NCBI RefSeq assembly: GCF_024362695.1
Contig: NC_065404.1
Location: forward strand, 8,658,604-8,722,603
Reading direction: 5' to 3'
Length of the DNA stretch: 64,000 nucleotides
Origin: Pectinophora gossypiella
Lineage: Eukaryota; Arthropoda; Insecta; Lepidoptera; Gelechiidae
Shown here: positions 32,501 through 44,830 of the stretch, piece after piece
Numbering within the stretch: position 1 is the stretch's first letter
Layout: the number at the start of each line of letters is the position of its first letter
The notes under the pieces: model-generated
The model's input: only the letters and a program-made list of their open reading frames with translations
The model's database searches: none
What the model was told of the DNA's origin: nothing
Program-made: the position numbers and the translations under genes

Positions 32501-33999
32501 GTAATAAATATTACTTACAATATTAATTAGTGCCTATACCGCCACATTGACCTAACACTTACAATTCCATTTACCTATTTTTTTACTCCGTATGATCGCT
32601 AAGCTTGTAAGCTGCTTTGACTATCGAAAGGACACTACACGTGAGAGACAAATAATAAAGTACTAATACCAATTGACTACATGTATCTTTCATCGGATTC
32701 CATTATCGGAACATTGTGTTAGAATTAGATCTAACAAACAGAAAGCTGTATCTAATTCTTAGGTCGTTTTCATTTTCGAACTGGATGGTGTAGTAACATA
32801 ATAAAGTAAATCAGGCAGAAAATAATAAATTGCACCAATTGTGCAATGTGCAGAACAAATGGTGCAACGTGCAAAACTCACGGACTGACGGACATCTGGC
32901 TGGTGTTCGACGTCGGTCGGACGCACAAGTCCCTAGAGGCGCTGCGACTGCACGCTTCGACCTTATTGGTAAAGAAAACACCAATGTTACGACTTTCACA
33001 AATTTAGACATGTCTTAGATTAGTAAATTTGCCCAGGGCGGCATTCAAAATAAATGGGAAGCGATGTGTATAATTTCACCCGAAGCAGAAATTAATTACA
33101 ACAGCATAAAGCAGACTATCGTACACTGGATGCAAGAGTACCTATCTACAATGATTAATACTAAATGTATGTTTCGAAAAAGCTACCGTCAACATTACAG
33201 AATATTCATGCCACTGATTAACTAATGTTCCAGTGTGATTGAATATTGACTGTTAGTTTGTCGTAGAATTCACAATGCAGACCTGTACCGGCCAGGGGAG
33301 CGTCTCTGCGCTCACGCTACAGGAAACATTACAGACTACTATCATTATTGTTTTATTTGCGAAATAGCGCGCAATGGCCCGCTAATGCCAGGGCTCGCTT
33401 CACATGGTACTTAACAACGCCTTCTTGAATGACAAGCCCCGCTTCTAACAGGTAATCGCTTACTCAATTGTGTTGTCGTAATAAACGCACCGCCTCACAC
33501 CGACAATGGAAGCACAATAATCTCTGCCTTAAATACAATCCGATACTAATTCATACTCTTATGACTCCACCTAGCCTTATAGGAAACCTGCCTATACAAA
33601 CGTACTTACGTTTTTATTTAACTACATGTATTCAAACAAAAGCGAAAATTCCCGTACCACAAATGAAATATTTTAATTAAATCACCTTAATTGAGTTTCC
33701 TAGGAGTTCTTTACAGCTCAATAAAATTCAGTTAGCTATATCTTTATAGGTTCAAGAAATTATCGATACGGCCGCAGAGGTTCGCGACGATATAGAGTTC
33801 AAATTGGCTTTTTATATTCATTGTAATGGAATTTAAATTGCAGCAAAGGATAGCTTCCTTTAAACCATTCCAGTCTCGTTTACTGTGAACTCTTTCTGTA
33901 GTCACGACGCTAAATTATATCTAAATATAACCCCTGCCTATTTTAAATGTGCTATCAGATGCTTCTAAAAATGTTATAAATCTGTTTAGATATTAAATA
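29501..33999. other. No gene seen
   Basis: Mostly AT-rich non-coding DNA. 30040-30200 and 32880-32970 are short GC-richer islands with chance ORFs on both strands. ORFs at 29288, 30035, 31114 and 32811-33018 show no domain. Confidence 0.4.
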
Positions 34000-36900
34000 T
34001 TTCTTTGTTTGTAAATATATTATATACTTCACACAAACAGGAAGATCAAAAACCATAAGTGACACTAGGCTAAGTTTTAGGAAAGGGATTTTATAAATTA
34101 CTTAGTATTTACTTCAGCGGGGTCATCAGGGTCGGCGAGGTCGGCGCGGCAGGTGCGGCGAGGTGGCAACGTGGGGACCACTACGCGCCGCACGCGCCGT
34201 GCAACCCAATGAGATCTCAAACGGGCGAAACATTCAAATTTGCAAACCGCCCGCGCCTACCCGTATCAAATGTTGTTTTATAGCTAATTCCCAAATTCGG
34301 TTATGGCCTATAAACGATCCGGTAGAATAATTTAAATGCGAACCCACCAGTGTAATGTGCGTACTTTACTTCGAAATTAGGTATTTGTATGTGAAATGCG
34401 TTTTGAAATAGGGTTCTCTGTTGACTTTTATTTCTTGCGCGCGGAGATTCCGCGAGAGTCGAAAATTCGCTTCATTATTCAATCATTGCCAGCGACTTTA
34501 CCGCGAATCATTTTTACTGGCCGATCGCTAATGATTATTAATTCGAAGGAGTAATAAATAACTCTGCTTTACAGGATTCACATAACTTTCCGATGAACGC
34601 TTTTTCCGTTGTGTCTGTATGGTTTCTTAGAAGCACGAAGTGGTCACGTCATAATGTGGAGCAATCAAATGACAATACTTAATAGTTCTTTAGAATGTAA
34701 AAACACTTTCTGTTACATTAACAAAGAACAAGTAAACTACATTAGTTCCAGGCAAGCACTCCACTTTTCAATTTAAAACGTTTTAATATAATAAACGGTG
34801 CGCTTTTAAAGGTTTTCTCTTGTTTCCGAGCTAATTTCCAGACGGACATTTCCGTTCATTCAATATGACCAATTGTTTATTGGCAAACTGCGCTTCGCAA
34901 GACAATTGAACAGAATTACTTAGTTTAACGGGACTACGTGTCGCTTCAACACTGCTTTATATTTCCTGAGTTCAACCGTAAGCATAAGTATTTAGCTATT
35001 GGGCTGACAACAATTTGTGACAGAAGAACAAATAATAATATCCGAGCCATCAAACACGTACTTACAACACGTACTTATATAAGGTTGATGGGGATGGTAA
35101 TCCACCTCACAACTCACACGATAGAAGAAGAAGGATATAAATAACTAGATTCCTATGTGAAGATAGTGAAATCAATGACTCGTTGTTATGGCAATTTATC
35201 ATATTACCAGTATCAACGACTCATCTTCGGCTGCCAAACTAACGGCACGATGGACGAAATGTAATCACGACAAATCGAATGCCACCTATTTATGAAGACG
35301 AATGACTAAACAGCTTTTTAATACGATTCACACGTTAGCGGTTATAGTTAGTTAATTTTTTATGTCGGAACATTTCACGGTGCGATGTATTCAACTCTTA
35401 TTATATGAAATGTGATGCCACATACCGGCTACTGATGGGATCTATTATTGTTGATCCACGGATCAATATTCAATCATCATGCTACTTCCATTTGATAGAC
35501 TGCTCGTTATAAAAACACATTTCATTCCAATTCCACCGTATAGCTCTCGATATAGTTTTCAATAAAGAAAACTCGTTAGTAATTCTAATGACAGTTAAAC
35601 TTAAATTATAAAGTTGCTCAGTAGTTAGGTACCTACTTAAAAGTAGGAATACTGGAACAACTTGCAATGTCGGAAGTCCATTAGTCTCTTGTTTAAAAAG
35701 CAGAACAGGAGACCTTTAATTATAAGACGCCTTTAACTAATTAATCTTAAAAAACATAGAATGCAGCACCCTCACAAGGAACCGAATGAGTGCAAAGTGC
35801 ATACAAAATCGTGATGCGGCCTTTTAATCGGTTTCACGTTCGTTCCCGAGCCAGTTTTTGTATTCGGATTTCAGTCTGCCAATCTGAGGGTTTACTGGCG
35901 ACCGGGGCTCCTTGCATGTGGGTTAAACAAAAATGTGTGATCAGAGTATTGTAGTAGAGCTTATTTTTCTAGTTCGGAAGAGTGGAGGATAGTCGTGTAG
36001 CTCTAGGAAAGTGGTACAGTAATAAGATAAAGAGGACGCATTTTGTTTTGTAGCAAGCTCACTCCAATTTACGCGGTGCAGTGGCCATTAGCATAAGTCC
36101 GGCGCTCAGAGCGTGATGCGCGCGATCGCGAGCGGCGTGACGCCCGCGCCGCCGCCGCGCCGCGCCGCCTGCGCCCGCGCTCTGTAATTGCACTCGCGCG
36201 ACACATTTGTTTACTATTGTAAGCCGTGAAGATGCCATCGTACACGGCACCGACTTCACTCTTTCAAATTAGCACCCTTAATGTTCGCTCCTTGCTTTTT
36301 TATCTTCACTATGATGTGTGTAGTCGGCTACTTAACTGTTTAGATATGTATACGTAGCAGTAACGTATTAAGTACTAATAATTTCTTCTCATTTAAAGCA
36401 TGCCTATTAAGGATGGTGATGGAATATTACATATTGACAAACTCGTACATTGGTATGTAGAGCAAAATATACTGGGCCTACATTTTAAATTATACTTAAT
36501 GGACGTAATAAAATAAATTATAGTCACTTATTTGTACAGTTATTGGCGCAAATCATAAACGGCGAGAATAACTAACCGAGACACGGCTGTGGTAAGGACG
36601 TGTTTCGAGATAGGTATAATGACATTTTAATTAGATCTCGCTGAGTCGAAAATTATTATGATTTTTAATCTTCAAAAAATGTTATAGTGTCAAACTATTA
36701 GTATAGAGACTTCGCCGATAATAATAGGAATTTAAGAAAGTCTATACAAAGTAGGTAGAGGTCTAGTGTACGTAAAGTTAAGAAGTATTCTGAAAGTTTT
36801 TTTAAATTTTAAACCTCTGTCATTATAACTAACGTATAATTATAAACAATTCTGTTTTGTTTTTAATTCTGTATTGTATGTTTTCCTTATTTAAGACTAC

Positions 36901-37589
36901 TCTATTTCTATTTGTAATATATACCTACTAGGTACCTATCTTGTTTCAAATTCAAAATTTGAAAATTGAAATTCAAATTATGGTGGTTATAAGTAGTTTG
37001 TGGTGCTGGTTGGTGGTGTGAAAAAACGGAATAACGCTAGGAAGATGAGATAGTGGTTTATGGTGAATTTTTTTTTTTATTTAGTCGTATCGCTTGATAT
37101 TCCTGAAATACGGATATGAGTTAGAATTAGAAATGAATACCTACCACTAATACCAAAAGGCATGTAGGTACTTAAGTACGCCTCTATTTGCCGTTACTTT
37201 TGAACGAACATTCAAATGACCATTTTCTTAACATCTGATCCATATGAAAATAGAATGTCGCGTTTGCTTGCATTGTATGCCGGATATGATGCAGGTAGGC
37301 TAAACCGAGATAGCCGCAAAGGCGTTAAGTATAAACACTGTCGCATTAATATTGATTGATGCCTCCACATTCTCAGTACCCGCGTCATTTGTACCTACTT
37401 CGTGTTATATCGGCCGAGGAGTGCCGGGGCAGGGCTGGCCAACCTAGACCAACGCATAAGTTTAAAATCATATCATTCAAACTATAAAATTAAGTATTTT
37501 GCACCACAAGTTGACATAAAATATACTTAGACGAATTGTTTAATTAGCTGCTTCACCATTACTAATTTAAGAGCCACGCTCTTGTCGGT
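34000..37589. other. No gene seen; GC-island-bearing AT-rich DNA
   Basis: GC/CpG-rich patches at 34120-34215 and 36105-36185 (the latter with GCC/CGC runs) stand out from AT-rich surroundings. No exon with matching splice sites was found. 36940-36985 has a short palindrome 'ttcaaattcaaaatttgaaaattgaaattcaaat'. Confidence 0.45.
36105..36185. other. CpG-rich island
   Basis: About 80 bp that is almost entirely G/C with many CpG and repeated 'gccgcc/cgcgccg' units. Candidate regulatory or promoter-associated island; function unknown. Confidence 0.5.
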
Positions 37590-37835
37590 GTAGCATTCTC
37601 CATGCTGCTTTTTTAGGGAAATAGGGCAGTGGTTTCCCTCTTGCCTTCCGCCCCGCAGTACTCTGTTTGACGCGAGTTTGATGGCGCCCACAGTAGGCTA
37701 TTTCAAAGCCGTACTATGACTCCTGTCCTCCGCCTCTGAACAGTACTGACAGTTACTACTGCTCTCTGTCAGAAACCAGGTTACAGTCCCTGTGACTTGC
37801 CCCTTCCGTCCTGCATTACCGTTCCGATGGCTCCT
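37590..37835. repeat. Dispersed repeat, copy 2 (partner of 60-350)
   Basis: Matches 60-280 closely ('gtagcattctccatgct', 'ggcgcccacagtagg', 'ctctgtcagaaaccaggtta', 'ccccttccgtcctgca'), same orientation. Confidence 0.78.
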
Positions 37836-38234
37836 ATCTCCGCCTCTGCAACCGTTGATTAGCTGCTTACAAAAAAAAAAGAAAAATAAATGAATGTCGG
37901 TTATGGCAAATCGACATATCCTAAATAACATAACAAATACTCCTACCTAATAATAAGGCAGGTCAAAAAATTCAGTTACCACCTAAGACCTAACCCAAGC
38001 ACCTATTAAATCCATGTAAAAAGCCTAGGAAGGTTACGTTTATAATCCTTAAAATCCATAAAACCGCGCTACCATCCATCCATCCGTGCTCCATTGCGAA
38101 TTTCGTTTTCTTAGAAGATCTCTGAAATATTACAATTGTAGGAAAAAGCAAGGTATAAGGAAAAGAAAAACGAAGAAAGCCCTTTGCCCTACAGCACAGA
38201 GCAACATACAGTTATGAATAGGTAATAAATAAAT

Positions 38235-38362
38235 AAATATAAAGGCACGACTATATTCCCATTTGGAGTAGTCAGAGGTACATCATCGCATGGTGAACTA
38301 AGTAACCGCTTTTCACCCTGTATTATTAGACCAACGTGATAGGCGGTGAACCGTATCGCTGC
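38235..38362. repeat. SINE-like repeat, 'gtagtcagaggtacatc' family
   Basis: 'aggcacgactatattcccatttggagtagtcagaggtacatc' ... 'ttagaccaacgtgataggcggtgaaccgtatcg'. Same family as 49130-49310 and the fragment at 19348. The 96-codon minus ORF here is not a gene. Confidence 0.72.
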
Positions 38363-39520
38363 GCAATCTGTCATTAATGTAGAATTATTAATGTAGTCAT
38401 ACCTACTAGCGACATCGATGGAGACAGCCCTACACGGGTGCCGCGAGTAGCTGCGCACGCGCGAACCGCGAGCCATCATTAGAATGTAGCATCTCGAACG
38501 ATTTTCCTACTTTAGACACGGTAATGGCCATAAAAACTGCCTCTAAGGAAAAACTCACTGCATAAAAATATTGTATCCTTACTGCCTATAAGCCATAGCC
38601 ATTTCTGAAAATCATACGGAGCGAATAGCAAAACCGAGTCGACGCACATATTTTGCCATACTCAGGCGCAGTTAACGAATGCAAGGAGGATTTTAATGCC
38701 GCTAATGTGATTCTCGCAATATACATTTATATGTCCCGCTGATACTTGCATTAAGTAAGCTGAATATTTAACAGCAGTAGGAGAGCTCAATTACATTGTA
38801 ACTGCGCTTTTTTTGCTGTAATTAAAATAAATACCGTTCGATTTAATTAATCCTAAATTTTGAAGAGCCGATTCTATTTAAAGCGCCACTATTTATTTAA
38901 AACATTTACATTAATAGGTATTTTAGAGGTTCCATGCGTGGTCTAGCACTAACAGAAAACTTATTTACGTTGTCTATCGTCCCGTATGTAGTCAACAACA
39001 TTTCTTTATGAGATGTGATAAATAAAGTAACAAAACTAAACATAGATACTTTAAAAAATCTACTTAAAATACGAAGATTAAATTCAATTTACGGGAGCTA
39101 ATAAAATAAACAGGTCTTAAAGTCGATTGTGAAGGAAGGTTCATTCCCAAAAAACTAATCGAATAGGTACTAGACTTGACTAGGTTAATCTAGTCAAATG
39201 AGATAAATCTCATGAAAAAAAAGAATCAAAAAAAATTTTCAAAAAATATTTATTTGCTTATAAAACATGGTTCAATAAAAGTTTTACAATAAATGTGAGA
39301 ATCTCATGTACTACTATGTATACTTTTTTACGAATTAAGTAAGGCGTGGAACTCATTGTTACGTCCTAAGTAATTAATTTGAGTTCGTAAATCTAAGTAC
39401 TTAAGTCAAAAAGGATAAATATTTTCTGAAGAATCTTGAACTTACCATTATTTTAGAAAAATAAGTATAAATAACAAAACACCGATGTCGCGTTACATTC
39501 ACCTTCATTAGAATATTACG
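38363..39520. other. No gene seen
   Basis: AT-rich; no supported exon, repeat or RNA. Confidence 0.4.
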
Positions 39521-39851
39521 TTACTTGTCGTGTCCGTTATATGACGTCCCGTTCGCGAGATCGCGTATGCGCAAGAAATCTTGGAAAAACTCGCACTTGA
39601 AAGTAGTGCCAAACCGGGCGACGGTCATTAGGCCCCATACCATAACCGACGCATCCTGAATAGGTAGGTGATGAAGCGTGCCCGGTCTGTAGCAGAACGT
39701 GTCTACACCGCACACAGCCGAGCTTATAGGCATAGAATAAGGAATAATACTGCATATAGGACGGCAACTCTCCGCTCCCCACCAGCGGCTGAGCTAGGTT
39801 TACCTCACCCTTGGTCGGTCTTACTTTAGTCTTCAATCGTATGGGTGTCAA
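39521..39851 (-). other. Unassigned region with two overlapping minus ORFs
   Basis: Two minus-strand frames of 104 and 70 codons overlap in a 330-bp block that is richer in GC than its surroundings. The 104-codon frame contains KTKVRPTKGEVNLAQPLVGS and ends TRSRERDVI; the 70-codon frame contains FGTTFKCEFFQDFLRIRDLA. Neither matches a family I can name. It may be a repeat remnant, an exon or chance. Confidence 0.25.
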
Positions 39852-42800
39852 GTGTCACACACACGTCAATGTGTAGTAACTGTGTAAAATAAGACGTTTT
39901 GTATGAAGTGTCCGGAGGTTGTTTTGTTAAACGGGAAAGGAATAATATTTATTTATTTCCTTGCATCTGTACTAAACTGATCATAGAACGCGTGTCTTAA
40001 AAACCTACAGAGGGATAACGTCCTCTTACTACGTGAATGTAGGAGAGGTGGGTTCATGGGTGGCTGCCATTGACCTCGTATATAAACAAATAGACTACCT
40101 CTGCAAAGAAGCGTCCGAGGCGCATCTTGTCACTAAGCGACGGTGTGTCAAGATCGAATTTAGACGCAATGGGCGTAATTACTGAGTAACTACGTACTTA
40201 AATATGTTTTTTTTTTATCAGTTTTAGACAGTCTTGATCGACGGGGCTGGCATAACAAACTTTGTTAAAAACCCCTAAGTAAAAGAAAATATACACTATA
40301 CAACCGATATTGTTCTTTATTTTAACAGCCATAAACAACATCTTAATTTCTACGTAACTTAATGTATACGTATTTGTGGTATTTACAATACGGTTCGGAC
40401 GCTTTTTATAGAAAAACTCCTTAGCGAATGTGACTCTACTTGTTTATAGCATCTCAGTGATAGCTGCTTTTCATATTTGACATATTTTTTTGATACTTCG
40501 CTATAATTACAATTGTAAACGGGATGTAAAATACAGAAAGTATCAGAATATAACGACATAATCAAATATATTCTCTGTGATGACGTTATCTGAATTTTTC
40601 AAATTAACCAATTAAAAAGTGCTTATGACATACCGACGGACGGACAGACAGACATGACGAATCCATAACGGTTCCGTTTTTGCCATTTGGCTACGGAACC
40701 CTAAAAATTGACCTTATCTGTTCTGCTACAGTGATTATAATTCCATAGAAAACCGAAATTTTTACAGCGCTTACGATGCGTAAGAATTTTGGTTTGCTCT
40801 CAGCTAAAAAGGAACCTTCGGTGATTCCCGAATTTTCCAATCTTCCTGGTAATACCTAATACCGATTTTTCTTTCCATTTAAACCACATTTGGACTGAAA
40901 ATATACAGGTTCTACTTTACTAGTAGATTAAACTCTATAAAGAAGATCTTTCCTCGTCCAGAATCGTCATGTATAATCTTTCTTTGTCCGTTTTTAATTT
41001 AAGAGGAAAGTTTTTCTATGACTCTTAAAGGCAACCGCAATAGTTTAGGACCATTTGCTCTATTTCCAACTGTAAAAAGTTCTTGTGCATACCAAGATGA
41101 TTATATTCCATATGTAGAATAACATTTGCCTTATAGGTTTAAACGTTTACGTGCTCTTCACATTGTTTGGTATTATTAACCGACTTTATAAAAAAGCAGG
41201 TTCTCAATTGGACGAGTGTTTTTGTGGTATTTTGTACCGATTGCGCCAAAACTACAAAACCGATTTGTGCTATCATTGGTGAAGTAGGTAACACTTTTTG
41301 CCCAGACGTGTTTAGATTGTTACTGAGTAAATCATATTTATATTAATACTAACTTATAATAAACGTTATCTTTTTAGTAAATCGATAAAAAATGTGTACA
41401 AAAACATACTTTACTCACAGGTTAGCTAAGTGTAATTTCTATTTATTAAATTTTCTCCGTTCTTAGATAAGTAAGTACCTTTATAATTCTTGAAATTGAT
41501 CACCTAACTCGAAACAATTTTAGAACACATTCAACTCTCTCGATGGTTAGAAGTATATCTTTTGATAGAGACATAATAATCGAATGATATTCAATTTCAT
41601 AAAGCGATCACGCGTCATACGATTGTTAGTGGAACATTGAATAGTAAGACAATACATAATTAGGTAAAATGTTGATGTGGCGTGAGAACGCGTAGGGTGG
41701 CCGGCCCAGTGGTGGTCGGCATACAAATTGAAACAGTCAGATCGGGCCGATCGCAGCCCCGCGGTGCTCTCACGGAAGCGATTACCCTGCCTAAGACAAT
41801 GCTCGACAAGCCGTGCATCTATTACCCTTTTTAAGCCTTCGCCCTTTGAATGACTGTCTAATGAATGATATCGACTCTGATTACCGCTTAGTATTAACAG
41901 ACACGTCCCTCGTTATGTCAATCGTGTTGTTGTAGAAAGTTGTCGCCTTAATTATGGAGACCTTGTACGTTACGTGTTTAAAATTAGGAACGACCGTGTG
42001 TCGACTTGAGGAAACGCATAAATAGGTAAGTACTTACCTATTTCGATCAAACGACCTTGTCTAGGAAACAGGAGTACGATGCAAGATATGACACGGACCG
42101 GATCTGACACTTTCTCTTAATACACTGTCGAGTATGGAAGGATTCTATTATACTGGTAGAATGAAAGGCACATAACTAAGACACAATATTGATATACACA
42201 ATAAAGTGTTGCAAAACAAACAATAGAATTATCCTTACCTACATTTCCGAGACATTGGGGTGGGTGAAAAAGTATCGCAAGGATAATGTTATTGATTGAT
42301 CGGCCGCGGTCCCGGCCCACTTCGTTCCTCTGTTTGTTCACTTCATACACACCGGAACGGTTATTTCCACTTTCTGTACACACACACACACACACCCATT
42401 ATTCCCACACATTCCCGCATCAAGGACTTACCTCGCACCACCCAATCTTTGTTTTTGTTCTAATAGGACATCATCTTGGCTGACACAAGGAATATTTTTA
42501 TTACTACGAATTTCCATTTGTAAGTATACAAATATGTAAGTAACAGTAATAATTAATATGGATTATTTTGCAGTGAAATAGAATAAGGAATACGGTTACA
42601 ACCCTAATTCGTGAACAAAATGTGTGTACTCAATAAAAATATCATTTGATATTCTGTCAACAAATCAACAATAAGTGCAATATCGCGGTGCAGGCTTGCG
42701 GGGCAGAGGGAGGGCGCGACAAACAAATGACGTACACAGAAACGTACTCCGCGCCCCACGCCGCGCTAAGCTCTATGCAAAATAAAACACTCCATTGACA

Positions 42801-43462
42801 TCTCTTTGAAATTTATTAAAAATTCACCCGGCTCCGACTTTAAATGGGGGGTTAAACGCTCAAGTGAAAGGATTACCTTACGTCTGAAATGTCGTTAACT
42901 TTATCCTTGTTATTTATGAAAGGATTAATTTACTTATCCCATAATATACTTATTTTATTGTGACCCTCATCTTGGCGTCCTAAATGAATAGTAGACGAAT
43001 GATGTATGGAGGACAATGCGTGTAGAAAAGAGGTAAAAATGTGTATTTATCAAAGATGGCGGGTTATCTGTTTATGATGATTAGGCAGTGGGTGGTTGCT
43101 AGGCAACGGGGGGCAGTGGTCAGCGGCGGGCGGCGCAGGGGGTCAGTCGTTCCTCATACTCGAGTCATCCGCACAAGCTCCCTCCCCGACCCTGATAATT
43201 ATTCTCCTTGTACTAGACCGTGTTAACTTTAATGTTGCTCCATCGTTATATGTCTGGACTTCACTTTATACGAATTTGTATAATATGAAGGGACGTGCTT
43301 AAATTAAACAAGACGCCTAATGGCGCAGTTCTTAGGACTTTTAAGGGTCTTAAAGGATTTCCTTGATTATTGTTTGTTTATTATAACCATTCTGTACTAG
43401 ATCATATACCTACGGAAAATATACAAAATAATACTTCTCTTTTCAAAAACGTAGGCACATTT
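39852..43462. other. No gene seen; scattered repeat fragments
   Basis: 40625-40705 ends with the inverted phrase 'ggttccgtttttgccatttggctacggaacc', a common moth repeat end. 41175-41225 ('ccgactttataaaaaagcaggttctcaattgga') resembles a LINE 3' end. GC-rich patches lie at 41690-41770, 42690-42770 and 43095-43145. A (CA)n microsatellite is at 42379-42396. Confidence 0.45.
42378..42397. repeat. (CA)n microsatellite
   Basis: About nine CA units; polymorphic-marker candidate, no other meaning seen. Confidence 0.85.
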
Positions 43463-43788
43463 TACTTCTTCTCTCGTGTGGGTTGTGAGGTGGATTACCA
43501 ACCTCATCAATCCTGGTGTCATGGTTACTATTGAGCCGCCAAAGGCCCCTGGCATAACTCATGTAACGACTACTTACTTAGATCAGTAAGTAGTAACCGG
43601 GACCAACGGCTTAACGTGCCTTCCGAAGCATGGATCATCTTACTTTCGGACAATCAGGTGATCAGCCGGTAATATCCTAACCAAACTAGGGATTACAAAG
43701 GAATTTTTGTGATATTTCCCCACCGGGATGCGAACCCGAGACCTCCGGATCGTGAGTCTAACGCTCAACTACTGAACCACGGAGGCAC
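43463..43788 (-). mobile_element. tRNA-headed SINE, copy 2
   Basis: Same family as 20640-20946: body 'gagccgccaaaggcccctgg', 'actttcggacaatcaggtgatcagccgg'. The head on the minus strand has the A-box region 'GTGGTTCAGTAGTTGAGCG' and a decayed B box. Confidence 0.85.
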
Positions 43789-44195
43789 ATTTTATAAAAA
43801 TTCATATTAAAAAGTAAAGCTTAAATCTTGAATTAAGAAAGATATCTACCCAAATGTAAACGAGATCCGTTTGAGCAATCAGCCGCACGCTCTAGCTGGT
43901 ATTCCATTTTAACGGACGTCGGGTCATTAAAGAAATAAAATGAGCACAATCGCGATGCAAAACGACACAGTCAAGTACTGCACACACTCTACGGGATTTT
44001 TCGGCGGTTCCATCTCATTTCTTCCTTTACGGACGGATTCGGGAGATCGTAATCGCCCACGGTCAAGTGGCTAGCTAAACAGCTCATGGATTATTTCGTA
44101 GCGAGTTAAAACACTCTTTAAATTGCATTACCATATACCTAAATACGAGACCTAGATACATATAGAATTATATATACTCCCTACAGGACAATATT

Positions 44196-44470
44196 ATTCT
44201 TCTTTCGTTGATGAAACTGGTCAATGACCCCATCAATCTTCTTACCAAGATTATTTATTCTTAGGCCGCCAAAGGCCCCAGACTATACGTATGTAGTAGT
44301 AGCAGGGAGCAACAGCTTAACATGCCTTCCCAAGCACAGATCATTTTACTTTCAGACAATCAGGTGTTCATCCTGTAATGTTCTAACCAAACTAGGGATC
44401 ACAAAGTGATAAGCATTAGCACCGGGGACCTCCGGATAGAAAGCCCAATGCCAACCACTGGACAACGAAA
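44196..44470 (-). mobile_element. tRNA-headed SINE, copy 3, degraded
   Basis: Shows 'ggccgccaaaggcccc', 'actttcagacaatcaggtg' and 'ccaaactagggatcacaaag' of the same family, with internal losses and a decayed head ('accactggacaac'). Confidence 0.75.
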
Positions 44471-44504
44471 GCCGTTAAGGACAGTACCTATTAGTGCAGT
44501 GAAA

Positions 44505-44830
44505 TTGCGTAACAAAATTTATAATATCAGTAGTACTTACCTAACTTGTACCTACTTACCTGATATCCGCACACGAAAATGGCGATGGATTGTTCATGTT
44601 GTTAGAAGAACACCCGACCCGACGAGCTCTGACCTGGTGTGCGTGGAAAACACAAAAGGGGGCGGCCCAAAGAAGCCTGGCGCCGCTCGGTTGACCGACA
44701 GTTGAAAACTCTCGACGTGTCATGGAAGCAAGTTACAGAGGCTGCAAAAGATTGCGAGGAGTGGAAATCTGTTATTCGCGCCCTACATCCCAACAGGGGA
44801 TAGAAGGTTTAGAAGAAGAAGAAGACCTAC
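44505..44830 (+). pseudogene. Non-LTR retrotransposon C-terminal fragment
   Basis: With frame shifts allowed, the plus strand reads RKWRWIVHVVRRTP, then KKPGAARLTDSQLKTLDVSWKQVTEAAKDCEEW and SVIRALHPNRG, followed by a short GAAGAAGAAG tail. This series is the end of the reverse-transcriptase ORF of an invertebrate LINE. A frame break near 44690 and a 5' truncation make it dead. Confidence 0.75.

Noticed and set aside
42378..42397. Z-DNA-forming regulatory element at the CA repeat
   Set aside because: Only about nine CA units, with no other supporting signal; an ordinary microsatellite.
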